Origin: JBLIRR01 sp049472395
Lineage (GTDB): Bacteria > SZUA-182 > DTGQ01 > JBLIRR01
Direction: 5' to 3'
Assembly (NCBI GenBank): GCA_049472395.1
Contig: JBLIRR010000006.1
Span: 54,907-118,906, forward strand
DNA length: 64,000 bases
Shown: positions 1-8,888 of the stretch, piece after piece
Position numbering within the stretch: the first letter of the stretch is position 1
Layout of the letters: the number at the start of each line of letters is the position of its first letter
The notes under the pieces: generated by a model
Seen by the model: the letters and a program-made list of their open reading frames with translations, nothing else
Database searches by the model: none
What the model was told of the DNA's origin: nothing
Translations under genes and position numbers: made by a program

Positions 1-2
1 AT

Positions 3-1256
3 GAAAAAGCGGAAATTCCCCTCACCGTCCATCTTGATCCCAGAAATCAAATGGCGAAAATAGTAATCCAGGATCATGAGATACTGCTTCGTCAAGGCAC
101 ATGGAGTGAGTGGGTCCAACTTGCATTTAAAATGGGGGGATTTGCCAAGGCACACTGTATATGCCGATTTTATATGAAAAATCTTGAACCTGAATTCCAG
201 CTCTATGTGACGCCACTCAATATTGATCCCTATAATCCTCCCTACCCTATCTCTTATCCTGAAGACTATGCGAAAAAAGTCGCTGAAAAAATCGGGCTCT
301 ATTATACACAGGGTATGCCCGAGGACAGCAAGGCCCTGATGAACGGACGATTAACAGAAGAAGAATATTTAGCCCAGAGCCAAATCTCCTTAACAGAGCG
401 GAAAAAAATGCTTGATTTAGAATTAGACCGCTTTAAAACAGGATTTCTCTACTGTTATTTTTCAGCAACCGATGCCTTTCAACATATGTTTATGAGATGC
501 ATGGACAGTGAAGATCACCCCGCCTATGATAGTAAGGAAGTAAAGAAATATGGTCATATCATTCCTGATATATATAAAGAAATGGATACCATTCTCGGGA
601 AGGCCATGCAGCAGATTGATAAGGATACAATTATCCTTTGTGTATCGGATCATGGTTTTGTACCCTTTCGCTGGGCCGTTAATCTAAACACCTGGCTCTA
701 TAAAGAAGGCTATCTGAAGCTTCGAAACAGATATAAGGGTGAAAGCGGAGAGTTTTTTGAAAATGTTGACTGGCGAGGCACGAAAGCCTATGCCATCGGA
801 TTGAACTCTCTATATATTAATCTAGAAGGCCGTGAAGGACAGGGAATTGTCCCCGTACATGAAAAAGAGGAGCTTATAAAAGAAATAAGGAGAAAACTGC
901 TTCAATATGTGGATCCTCAGAATAATGCAAAGGTGTTTGCGAGTGTAGATTTGCCTTCTCTTTGTTATAAAGGGCCCTATGCACAAAATAGCCCGGATTT
1001 TATAATTGGTTACAATAAATATTATCGGGCATCATGGGCAACAGCACTAGGAGCTGCTCCTAAAGTTATTATTGAACCTAATATGAGCAAATGGTCGGGA
1101 GATCATTGTATCGCCAGAGATATCGTACCGGGAATCATTGTCACGAATAAAAAGATCAGAAAGAAGAACCCTTCGTTGGTAGATATTGCTCCGACGGTTC
1201 TCACTGTTTTTGGAATAGAAAAACCGGCTGACATGATCGGCACCGCATTATTTTAA
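3..1256 (+). CDS. Type I phosphodiesterase / nucleotide pyrophosphatase family protein, 5' end outside window
   Basis: The frame is open to the left edge: codons from base 3 read EKAEIPLTVHLDP ahead of the first internal ATG at 51, so the true start lies outside the window. The protein belongs to the alkaline phosphatase superfamily. The visible metal-binding motifs are VSDHGF (Asp-His) in the middle and GDHC (His) near the end. The C-terminus, VDIAPTVLTVFGIEKP followed by GTALF, is the usual ending of this family. Members hydrolyse phosphodiester or pyrophosphate bonds; the substrate cannot be told from sequence. Two small genes follow closely on the same strand (19-bp gap, then an overlapping stop/start), which suggests one transcript. 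Family assignment is confident; function is open. Confidence 0.85.
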   Translation, partial: EKAEIPLTVHLDPRNQMAKIVIQDHEILLRQGTWSEWVQLAFKMGGFAKAHCICRFYMKNLEPEFQLYVTPLNIDPYNPPYPISYPEDYAKKVAEKIGLYYTQGMPEDSKALMNGRLTEEEYLAQSQISLTERKKMLDLELDRFKTGFLYCYFSATDAFQHMFMRCMDSEDHPAYDSKEVKKYGHIIPDIYKEMDTILGKAMQQIDKDTIILCVSDHGFVPFRWAVNLNTWLYKEGYLKLRNRYKGESGEFFENVDWRGTKAYAIGLNSLYINLEGREGQGIVPVHEKEELIKEIRRKLLQYVDPQNNAKVFASVDLPSLCYKGPYAQNSPDFIIGYNKYYRASWATALGAAPKVIIEPNMSKWSGDHCIARDIVPGIIVTNKKIRKKNPSLVDIAPTVLTVFGIEKPADMIGTALF

Positions 1257-1275
1257 GAAAAGGAGAAGAGTATCT

Positions 1276-1473
1276 ATGTTTGGTCACAAGATTAAATTGG
1301 ATAAGAACCTGCTTGATAAAGCAAAAAGATTTGCTCTTGAGGAGGGGTACTCATCGGTTGAAGAACTAATTATCCATCTTCTTGAGGAAGCCATAGCAAA
1401 AAGTCAAAACAGCGCTGATGAGGTGGATGAGGATGTGAAAAAACGACTCGAAGGCCTTGGGTATATCTCCTGA
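1276..1473 (+). CDS. Small RHH-like hypothetical protein with LGYI tail
   Basis: This 65-residue protein is predicted helical. Its N-terminal part (KIKLDKNLLDKAKRFA, then SSVEELIIHLLEEAI) resembles ribbon-helix-helix or arm-like small domains. The last residues, VKKRLEGLGYIS, match a tail seen in sulfatase and phosphodiesterase proteins; the sulfatase-TPR protein at 40267-43158 carries TKRKLESLGYIW at the equivalent boundary. A GGAG ribosome-binding site lies 10 nt before the ATG. The stop overlaps the next start (TGATG), so translation of the two is probably coupled. It may be a detached C-terminal piece or partner of the upstream phosphodiesterase; function is not known. Confidence 0.6.
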   Translation: MFGHKIKLDKNLLDKAKRFALEEGYSSVEELIIHLLEEAIAKSQNSADEVDEDVKKRLEGLGYIS

Positions 1474-2282
1474 TGAAAACATTTTTCACTATTCTCGGCA
1501 CACTTTTTAATGGAATACTTATCCCCTTTTCATTGGCTCCTCCTCTCTATGGATTTTTGTTCATAGCTTTTATAACCGGACTTCTCGCTGTCGTGATTTT
1601 TAAATATATATCAAATCAAAAAGAACTCAAAAGAATTATGGGGCAGATTAAACTGAGCTTTATGGAAATTTATCTTTATAAGGATGATCTTTCGCAGGTG
1701 CTCCAGTCCCAGAAACACATCCTTAAAAATAATTTTGCGTATTTTAAATACTCAACATTAGCTGCTATTCCCATTATGTGCAGTGTTTTACTAATACTTT
1801 CGCAAGTTAATCTAAAATACAGCCTCAAACCGATAAAATCAGGGGAGACATTCACACTCCAGGTAACGATGACACCCGATCCCGGCCTTAATCCTGACGA
1901 TATCGCATTACATACCCCACAGGAGGTTGAAATAATCACCCCAGGATTTTACACATCTGACCACTACCAGATTGAATGGCAACTCAAGGCCCACAAAGAG
2001 GGTAATTTTCGGGTGAGCGTACACTATAGAAATCAAGAATATAAAAAAGAAATCTTAATAGGCAGCTCCACGCACCTATATTCTCCTCACATGGGAAGGG
2101 CAAGTGTGGTAGAGACAATCTTTAATCCTCTCGAAGACCTTCTTCCGGCTGATGCTCCTGTGAGTGCTATTGATATTAAATATAAGCCCTTATATTTTAT
2201 GCACATGCACTGGCTCATCGCCTTCCTGGTCAGCGCTATTGCCGCAGGCCTTGTGTTTAGAAAATTATTAAAGGTAAGTTAA
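1473..2282 (+). CDS. Membrane protein of unknown function (Oxa1-like topology)
   Basis: Not recognised with certainty. The 269-residue protein has an N-terminal hydrophobic hairpin (about residues 5-45), a charged amphipathic stretch (about 50-90), a transmembrane helix near 95-112, a soluble beta-rich domain of about 120 residues and a final helix near 245-263. Two N-terminal helices, a charged cytoplasmic segment and another helix recall the Oxa1/YidC/DUF106 insertase layout, but I see no diagnostic motif. The ATG overlaps the stop of the 65-residue gene. It is the last gene of the set that begins with the phosphodiesterase, so a joint role at the envelope is plausible but unproven. Confidence 0.55.
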   Translation: MKTFFTILGTLFNGILIPFSLAPPLYGFLFIAFITGLLAVVIFKYISNQKELKRIMGQIKLSFMEIYLYKDDLSQVLQSQKHILKNNFAYFKYSTLAAIPIMCSVLLILSQVNLKYSLKPIKSGETFTLQVTMTPDPGLNPDDIALHTPQEVEIITPGFYTSDHYQIEWQLKAHKEGNFRVSVHYRNQEYKKEILIGSSTHLYSPHMGRASVVETIFNPLEDLLPADAPVSAIDIKYKPLYFMHMHWLIAFLVSAIAAGLVFRKLLKVS

Positions 2283-2290
2283 GTCACGTA

Positions 2291-3400
2291 TTATTTGAAA
2301 ATTGTATCACAAATAAAACGGGACAAACCAGCAGCTAAGCATTTGTGGCCATAGGCTGTCGGGTGCCATGAGTCTTGAAATAAAACCTTGTCCCCGATTT
2401 CTTCAGGATGCAAGCTATGATAAGCGTCATACATGAGAACATTATTTTCCCGGCAAAAACGTGTGAGCACACATTCATGTGGTTTTGAATCACGATACGA
2501 TGGATGAATAATGATGAGTCGGATATTATTTTCTTTGCAAAGCGCAGCCAATTGTGATAAATTTTCACGTCGCTCATCTTCAGATACCCTTCTTCCGAGC
2601 AGAAAGGGATCAACTTTCCGTGATGTATCGTCGTCCTTATCTTTATTCTCATTAAACCATGGTTTGATCCGCTTATCTGGCAAACCTATATCTACGATTG
2701 GATTTTGAAAATCATTACGGTTAAGCTTATTAATTACAAAGCGAGCATAGCGATACGCTAAAAAACGATAGAGACCCCAGTTGTGCTCCAAGAATCGATT
2801 TATCTTATACAGTGTCGAATCATAGAGTTGTTTATCGGTTTTAATAACTCCTATCTCATTTAATTCTATATCATGAACAGCAGTCGGTAGATAATCATTG
2901 ACTTCATGATAAAATAATATAAGATCTGGTTTGAGTTTAAGACCTCTTAATTCGAGATATTTTAAGCTCTGAAATGACGAATAAGCAGAAACACCGGCAT
3001 TGATAACTGTTATATATCGCGATTTGATTGTTTGATTTAATAATTTTTGTAATTGGGCAGAATAGGTCTCGTTATCTCTCACACCAACCCCGAATGTTGT
3101 ACTTTCACCTAATGAAAGAATTCTGAATTCATTCTTCTTTTTAGGCTGAACCTCGGCTGATCTGAGGCCGAGGCTATTGATTGTTACAGAGCATGCTTTT
3201 TTTTTTAATGAGATATTAGGTTTTAAAACCCAGCCAAGCTCAGAATCTGGTTGCACTATTGAATTTGGGCCGATACCTGATCCTCCTGCAATTATAGAAG
3301 GAGTATCGAGAGATAATGAACGGACAATAACCTCTGCACTACCAAAAAAAATGAGTGCAGGAAGCAATGAGAGAATGATTAGTTTAATTGTTTTTTTCAT
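2291..3400 (-). CDS. SGNH/GDSL hydrolase family protein, membrane anchored
   Basis: A 369-residue protein with an N-terminal hydrophobic segment (about residues 5-25) serving as signal anchor. The SGNH blocks can be read in order: GESTTFGVG (block I Ser), NAGVSAYSS (block II Gly), EVNDY (block III Asn) and DSWHPTAYGH (block V Asp-His). The family removes acyl groups from carbohydrates or lipids. Its position between a phosphodiesterase set and an exopolysaccharide locus fits polysaccharide acetyl or acyl editing, but that is inference. It stands alone on the minus strand and ends 8 bp from the convergent upstream gene. No strong Shine-Dalgarno precedes the ATG. Confidence 0.8.
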   Translation of the reverse strand: MKKTIKLIILSLLPALIFFGSAEVIVRSLSLDTPSIIAGGSGIGPNSIVQPDSELGWVLKPNISLKKKACSVTINSLGLRSAEVQPKKKNEFRILSLGESTTFGVGVRDNETYSAQLQKLLNQTIKSRYITVINAGVSAYSSFQSLKYLELRGLKLKPDLILFYHEVNDYLPTAVHDIELNEIGVIKTDKQLYDSTLYKINRFLEHNWGLYRFLAYRYARFVINKLNRNDFQNPIVDIGLPDKRIKPWFNENKDKDDDTSRKVDPFLLGRRVSEDERRENLSQLAALCKENNIRLIIIHPSYRDSKPHECVLTRFCRENNVLMYDAYHSLHPEEIGDKVLFQDSWHPTAYGHKCLAAGLSRFICDTIFK

Positions 3401-3595
3401 TGTATTTTTGTGCTTTATTTTTCATCAACCTATAGTGATCTAATCGACGGATTTACTACTTTTCTTCTTTAGTTGCCTTTGTCTGAATTTTTTATTATTA
3501 TTTACCACAAATATAATGAGGTCTCTTTAGTATAAAAGATATAATAAAAATTTTTTGTGTGGAAATAGTATAAACAAAATAAGATAAAGAAACCT

Positions 3596-3889
3596 ATGCG
3601 ATTATCGATCGTTGACGCTGAAAAATGTATTGGGTGCCAGAGCTGCATGTTTGCGTGTGCGAGAAGGCAAAATGAGGGAGGTATATCTAAGTCATGCATA
3701 GGTGTGAAATCAGTAGGGGGTATGGAAAGGGGATTCACTGTGATAGTCTGCCGCGCGTGTGATGATCCTCCCTGCTTGAGAGCATGTCCCCAAAATGCCT
3801 TGAAAGCGCGAGATGGGGGAGGCGTACTCCTCGCCTCTGAAAAATGTATCGGGTGTGGTTCTTGCATGGGCAACAGAAGCATACGATAA
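3596..3889 (+). pseudogene. 4Fe-4S ferredoxin-type subunit, truncated
   Basis: The first 90 residues are a ferredoxin-like subunit of the kind that partners aldehyde:ferredoxin oxidoreductase. One cluster motif, CIGCQSCMFAC, is near the N-terminus, followed by CRACDDPPCLRACP and the start of another set, CIGCGSC. The coding then stops after GNRSIR because the sequence jumps, at about 3864-3872, into the interior of an AOR gene in another frame. The last cluster is therefore incomplete. I read this as the left half of a deletion that removed the end of the ferredoxin gene and the start of the AOR gene. Confidence 0.75.
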
Positions 3890-4532
3890 AAGCATTATCA
3901 CTGATAAAGAAACAATGGGCATACCACTTCATTGGGCGGATACACATGCCTATTTAAAGGTAATCCGGCATCTTATTGAGCAGCCTAATGAATTTTATAA
4001 GGCTCTCTCCCGTGGGGTAGAACAGGCCGCCTCCATATATGGTGGGAGGGAATTTGCCTTATCTTTTGGGAAAAACGAAATGCCGGGCTATCATACAGGA
4101 CCCGGAGCGTACATAGGATATATAATAGGAGCACGACACAGCCATCTTGATAATGCAGGCTATAGTGTTGATCAAAAAGTATTAACAAAGCAAAAGCTTG
4201 ATCCTGAGGAGCTTGTGCACACTCTCTTAAAAGAAGAGCAATGGCGGCAAATACTCTCATCATGTGTGATCTGTTTTTTCGCCCGTGGTATCTATACGCC
4301 GGATATTGTGAGCAAGGCCCTTTCTGTCGCAGGTCATGAGGCAAGTCTAGATGCGCTTTATGATCTCGGCAGAAAAATACATAAGGCCAAATATAATTTT
4401 AAGATTCGAGAAGGATTTTCTTTTGACACCCTGCATATTCCTGAGCGCATTTACAGCACATCCTTGCCGGTAAATGGATTGGATGCAGAGTATATTCGCA
4501 GGGCCCTTGAATACGCCAAGAAAATACTATGA
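3866..4532 (+). pseudogene. Aldehyde:ferredoxin oxidoreductase, C-terminal fragment
   Basis: From base 3867 the reading WATEAYDKSIITDKETMG, then WADTHAYLKVI, matches the middle of tungsten-containing AORs, and the frame runs to the normal C-terminus. SSCVICFFARG corresponds to the region of the last Cys ligand of the AOR 4Fe-4S cluster. About 220 residues remain of a family usually near 600 long, so the tungstopterin-binding N-terminal domain and about 380 residues are missing. An open frame from 3813 exists, but its first 18 codons are ferredoxin sequence read in another frame. No function is expected unless the gap is an assembly error. Confidence 0.8.
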
Positions 4533-4673
4533 ATTTTAATAAATATATAAAAATTTCCTATTTTTTATGAATCAAGCAGATTACAAAAAATGTGGGCCCT
4601 TTATACAGCATCCCTGTGCAGTGAACAAATTATAAAGGGTTACGAAAGCATTTTAATTGCTGCAACAATTCCC

Positions 4674-4702
4674 TTGACTTTTAAAAACCAAATGATTATT
4701 AT
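4674..4702 (+). promoter_or_regulatory. Sigma-70-type promoter for the EPS plus-strand genes
   Basis: TTGACT at 4674-4679 and TATTAT at 4697-4702 are separated by 17 bp. A strong ribosome-binding site (AGAGGGG, 4721-4727) precedes the ATG at 4736. This is the only good promoter I see before the four plus-strand genes up to 9992. Confidence 0.55.
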
Positions 4703-4735
4703 CAACAATACAAAAAAGCAAGAGGGGAATAGAAT

Positions 4736-5428
4736 ATGAATATATCAAAAAAATATCTAATTCTTAGTAGCATTTTACTCATTGCTATTATAGCATTATG
4801 TCTTGCTATGCAAAGCTGCTCTTTTTTCGAATACTTAGACGGCAGTTCGGAAAAAGAAATAAAGAAATTTCAGACACCTAAAAAGGAATTGCAGTCCAAT
4901 ATTAAAAAATTAATAAAGCGAAATAAGGATTTGCAAGACCAACTGGAAGAGCTCAAGGGAGACAATGCCAAGAGTGTTCAAGAAAAGGAGGAACTGCGTC
5001 AAAAGCTAGCAAAACTTGAGAGGGAGAAACAAAAAGCTGTATCTTTAAACGCGCAGCTTGAACAGAAAAAAGCCCCATCACCACAATATAGCAAGCCTCA
5101 AGAACCATTACAAAAAAAGGCTCGGCCTAAAACTGCACGAATATCGCGCTCCATCAAATCATTGTTAACAATCAAAGTACTAAGCGGTGATGGTGACATA
5201 GAGTCTGCTCATGCCATGGCAGATCGATTACGAAAAATGGGGTATAATATAAAACTAATCGATTATGCTCCACGGTCGAATTTCACACACAATACCGTAT
5301 ATTACGCTTCAAATTCCCGAAAGGAAGCGGATGAGCTCATAGCCAATCTTGGCGGCAATGCGATCTCTAAACCCATAAGCTGGCATTCAAAATACGATCT
5401 TATTTTCGTCACAGGATATAATCCCTGA
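4736..5428 (+). CDS. Coiled-coil envelope protein with LytR_C-type domain
   Basis: The 230-residue protein starts with a hydrophobic segment (about residues 7-25) ending in LAMQSC, a possible non-canonical lipobox. A strongly charged coiled coil follows (about residues 40-120, KNKDLQDQLEELKG and similar), then a Pro/Lys linker. The C-terminal domain (about 145-230) begins LTIKVLSGDGDIESAHAMA, contains LRKMGYNIKLI and later AYYAS-like and EADELIANLGG elements. This is the LytR_C/SPOR-like pattern found in cell-wall and polysaccharide assembly proteins. It is the first gene of the plus-strand EPS run and has its own promoter. A scaffolding role is inferred. Confidence 0.65.
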   Translation: MNISKKYLILSSILLIAIIALCLAMQSCSFFEYLDGSSEKEIKKFQTPKKELQSNIKKLIKRNKDLQDQLEELKGDNAKSVQEKEELRQKLAKLEREKQKAVSLNAQLEQKKAPSPQYSKPQEPLQKKARPKTARISRSIKSLLTIKVLSGDGDIESAHAMADRLRKMGYNIKLIDYAPRSNFTHNTVYYASNSRKEADELIANLGGNAISKPISWHSKYDLIFVTGYNP

Positions 5429-5477
5429 TTCATCCACTCTGAAGTTGTGCAGGTATCTTGACATGAACTGAATTACT

Positions 5478-6884
5478 ATGGATCACAACACAATTGTCCA
5501 AGCCCTAATCGATGCAGGGCTTATCTTAATTATTGCCTTTGCTCCTTGTGCATTCGGTTCTGTTCACATATGGGCGTATACATTAATAGAATTAATTGTC
5601 TTTTCTCTTCTCATGCTATGGATAGTTTATCATCTCATATTCCCTAAAAAGAGCTTGATAAAAAAGGATCAAAAAGAACTTATACCTGTATATGCAGCCT
5701 TGGTCTTATTTATAGTGACAGTCTGTGTTCAGATTATTCCCCTTCCCCCCATTATTCTCCGTTTTTTATCTCCAAAAGCATATGAGATATACTGCCATGC
5801 TATCCCCGGATACGAAAAAACGGCTCTCTCAAGGAGCCTCAGCATATATCCCTATGCCTCCAAAATATCCCTTGCCAAGTTTATTTCCTATGCGGGAATT
5901 TTTTTCTTAATAACACACGAAATACGAGAACACACAAGGATCAAAAGGATAATCGGTGTGTTAATGCTCATTGGATTTTTTGAGGCATTATATGGCTTGT
6001 ACGGCTATTTTAGTAGAAATTATTCCATTTTCGGATTTTCTAAGGCATATTGTATTGGCCCTGCAACAGGCACTTATGTGAACAGAAATCATTTTGCGGG
6101 ATTCTTGGGAATGACCGTATTTGTATGTATCGGATATCTCCTTGGTAAGGTACCAATAAGGAGTCGCGACCGATACGGATACACTCAAAGGATAATTGAT
6201 TTTCTCAATACTGCAAAGGCATCGGAAAGCGGGCTTGTCCTTATTATTATCATCACAATGATCCTTGGGATCATATTTTCATTATCCCGCATGGGAGTGT
6301 TCAGCTTTGTCCTTTCCATACTGCTTCTTGCCTTTATCACCCTGGTGGGCAGACAAAAAAAATTTATAACGATCATTTTTTTTATATTCTCTCTTGCCCT
6401 TATCACCTCTCTCTGGTATGGGCTTAATCCTCTTGTGGAAAGGTACTACAGGTCAGAAGATTCCTTTTTGGATAGGGCCTTAATATGGAGATATACCTCT
6501 CACCTCATTAAGGATTTTCCCTTGATGGGAGCAGGACTTGGAACATATGAAACTGTTTTTCAACAATACAAACCGGACACATTTACCTATCGTCTCTCAC
6601 GCTACGATCATGCTCATAATGATTACCTTGAACTTATAGCTGAGGTTGGGTTAAGCGGCTCTATTCCCCTATTTCTCGGAAGCGTGTACTTTCTCCTCTT
6701 ACTCCTTAAAAAGTGGGCAAAAAGTAACAATGCCTTTTCAAAGGGGATGTCTCTCGGCGGTATCGGAGCATCGTTCTATATGAGCCTTCATAGTCTCACG
6801 GATTTTAATTTATATATTCCAGCCAATGCAATGATTTTTTTCATTATAATGGCCTTAACTTATTGCAGCGTGGCAGAGGTGTGA
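5478..6884 (+). CDS. O-antigen polymerase/ligase family membrane protein
   Basis: The 468-residue polytopic protein has around eleven hydrophobic segments. The long periplasmic loop carries the family signature: AGLGTYETVFQQYKP, then HAHNDYLELIAEVGLSG. These residues are typical of Wzy/WaaL (O-antigen ligase superfamily), which polymerise or transfer undecaprenyl-linked glycans on the periplasmic face. Genes for a Wzc-type co-polymerase and a Wza-type exporter close by favour a Wzy-like polymerase, though ligase function cannot be excluded. The next gene starts 1 bp after its stop, so translation is probably coupled. Confidence 0.85.
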   Translation: MDHNTIVQALIDAGLILIIAFAPCAFGSVHIWAYTLIELIVFSLLMLWIVYHLIFPKKSLIKKDQKELIPVYAALVLFIVTVCVQIIPLPPIILRFLSPKAYEIYCHAIPGYEKTALSRSLSIYPYASKISLAKFISYAGIFFLITHEIREHTRIKRIIGVLMLIGFFEALYGLYGYFSRNYSIFGFSKAYCIGPATGTYVNRNHFAGFLGMTVFVCIGYLLGKVPIRSRDRYGYTQRIIDFLNTAKASESGLVLIIIITMILGIIFSLSRMGVFSFVLSILLLAFITLVGRQKKFITIIFFIFSLALITSLWYGLNPLVERYYRSEDSFLDRALIWRYTSHLIKDFPLMGAGLGTYETVFQQYKPDTFTYRLSRYDHAHNDYLELIAEVGLSGSIPLFLGSVYFLLLLLKKWAKSNNAFSKGMSLGGIGASFYMSLHSLTDFNLYIPANAMIFFIIMALTYCSVAEV

Positions 6885-6885
6885 G

Positions 6886-8868
6886 ATGACCACATTGTGG
6901 AAAATTCTATTGGGAGGCCTTTTCACCTCTCTCATATGTTTTTCAAAAACCTATGCAGGTTCTTCATATTGTGCAAATTTAATTGATAATCCGGGATTTG
7001 AACTAGAGGCAGGTGAAAAAAAAAATACATCACTTTTCACGATTGAAATGGATGGCCATATGAGTGAGCGGTCAATCTCCATTACGGGCAATGGTAAATG
7101 GTGCAGGGATATCAATGGCATTATACCACACACCTATTATTTGCTCTCATTCTGGGTCAGGAGAGATTCATGGAGAGATGGTGAATATCCCTATGTATCA
7201 CTATTTAATCAAGAACTCTATTGTAATGAATTATTCTTCTGGGGAGGATGGAGAAGGGTAAGTTATATCCTTTATTCCGATGATTATAACCAGACAACCC
7301 TCACATTTTTTGGTAAAGGGCTCACTGAGAAAATTCAATTTGATGATATAAATTTACAGGCCTTTAATATAATCCCGATAAGACCTGGCAATGAGGAAAT
7401 AATAAAAGAAAATCCTCCTGAGTTTACATGTGCTTTTCCTGATGATGACAGGGTATATACTATTGTTATAGAATGTGCTCGGGAGAAAACATTTAAACAT
7501 AAGGTGAGCTTCTCATTCTTCTCTCCGGAGGGCAGCAATTTCAAGGCAAAAAAAGCTTTTCAAAAGGGCAGGTGGTATTGGAGACTCATCCTTTACCATG
7601 ATAAGCGTCAACTAGCAACTTCCCCTATTTCATCATTTAGAATGCTCAACACATCATCATCTGTTCATACTGCCATAAACTCTCACAATGATACAAAAGA
7701 CGATGGAAAGCCAATCCAGGCCTTCTTTCCCATTGGCATCTATGGCGCACAGATTGAGACCTTTAATGCATTAAAAGACGCTGGATTTACCCTTGTCCAT
7801 ACCAATAACAATGATACGGTTTTTCTCAATAAATTTATAGCCAGTTGCAGCAGAGCAGGTCTCAAGGCCCTTTGCAGATTGCCCATTTCTCTAGATGCCC
7901 CGCATTTATCCCAATTCTTAAGAACAATTAAGGGAAAACATGGGCTTTTTGGCTGGTATATTGCAGATGAACCGGAAGGGCGAGGCACTCCTCCTTCTTA
8001 TCTATGGAAATTGAGCCGCTACATTCATTCCCTCGATCCTGATCATCCCACAGCGCTCGTCAATGTGCGCTCAAAAAAGGTATGGGACTATGCTCCTGCA
8101 GTTGATATTGTCATGGTGGATACTTATCCCGTTCCCCATATACCCATGACCTGGTTGAGTGATTCCATTGATGAAGCACGAAACGCTGTGGATGATAAAA
8201 AACCGGTATGGGCAGTGATTCAAGCCTTTAATTGGGCACATATGGGGAAAGAGTATGCCTATGGAAAGGGGAGATACCCAACCTATGACGAAATCAGATG
8301 CTTGACCTATTTATCGGTCATACATGGTGCGCAAGGTTTACTGTATTTTTCATATTCCGCAGCCCGAAAAAACGATCCGGACTTGAAAAACTGGCATAAT
8401 GTCACGCAGGTTGTGTCTGAATTACATACGATATATCCTGTCCTGCTTATTCCTCCTTTTAGGGATCTCGATGGCCAACAAGCTTTTTCCTTACATACAA
8501 CCCTCTCTCACGTTGCAGATGGGAAGGGTCACGCACACGATGCACATGGCAATCCCGCGGTGCATTACACTGTTAAGAAAATAACTATAGATTCATCAGG
8601 GAATAGTTTCTGTCTTATTGCGGCAAATGTCATACATAAGGAGGTCGATGCCCTTTTTACCTGCCCTTCCATGGAGGGCTTCACCGCGCATCTCCTTTTT
8701 GAGGATAAGGATCGGTCAATGAAAATAGCACAAAATAAATTGAGGGATAGGTTTGCACCGTATGAGGTTCATATATACCTCATATCTCAAACCGACAAGA
8801 TTAAAGGCAAATTTTCCACAGAGCTTCCGATACACGTGAGTGGATGCTCGATGCCTGATGAAAAATAA
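6886..8868 (+). CDS. Secreted glycoside-hydrolase-like protein (TIM-barrel type)
   Basis: A 660-residue protein with a signal peptide (about residues 1-25). A beta-rich domain beginning NLIDNPGFELEAG resembles carbohydrate-binding modules. A second beta domain spans about 150-260. From about residue 280 a TIM-barrel-like part starts with FFPIGIYGAQIETF; it contains GWYIADEPEG, DIVMVDTYPVP and VWAVIQAFNW. The Asp-Glu-Pro strand end is usual in glycosidase clans. A C-terminal beta domain ends GCSMPDEK. Position inside the EPS locus suggests trimming or degradation of the exported polysaccharide, but the linkage is unknown. A decayed copy of its 3' end lies at 16371-16449. Confidence 0.65.
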   Translation: MTTLWKILLGGLFTSLICFSKTYAGSSYCANLIDNPGFELEAGEKKNTSLFTIEMDGHMSERSISITGNGKWCRDINGIIPHTYYLLSFWVRRDSWRDGEYPYVSLFNQELYCNELFFWGGWRRVSYILYSDDYNQTTLTFFGKGLTEKIQFDDINLQAFNIIPIRPGNEEIIKENPPEFTCAFPDDDRVYTIVIECAREKTFKHKVSFSFFSPEGSNFKAKKAFQKGRWYWRLILYHDKRQLATSPISSFRMLNTSSSVHTAINSHNDTKDDGKPIQAFFPIGIYGAQIETFNALKDAGFTLVHTNNNDTVFLNKFIASCSRAGLKALCRLPISLDAPHLSQFLRTIKGKHGLFGWYIADEPEGRGTPPSYLWKLSRYIHSLDPDHPTALVNVRSKKVWDYAPAVDIVMVDTYPVPHIPMTWLSDSIDEARNAVDDKKPVWAVIQAFNWAHMGKEYAYGKGRYPTYDEIRCLTYLSVIHGAQGLLYFSYSAARKNDPDLKNWHNVTQVVSELHTIYPVLLIPPFRDLDGQQAFSLHTTLSHVADGKGHAHDAHGNPAVHYTVKKITIDSSGNSFCLIAANVIHKEVDALFTCPSMEGFTAHLLFEDKDRSMKIAQNKLRDRFAPYEVHIYLISQTDKIKGKFSTELPIHVSGCSMPDEK

Positions 8869-8888
8869 AAAAAGAAAATTTAACTATT

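Noticed and set aside
3502..3947. Minus-strand open frames over the ferredoxin/AOR remnant
   Set aside because: They oppose clear ferredoxin and AOR similarity on the plus strand and have no recognisable motif or ribosome-binding site.
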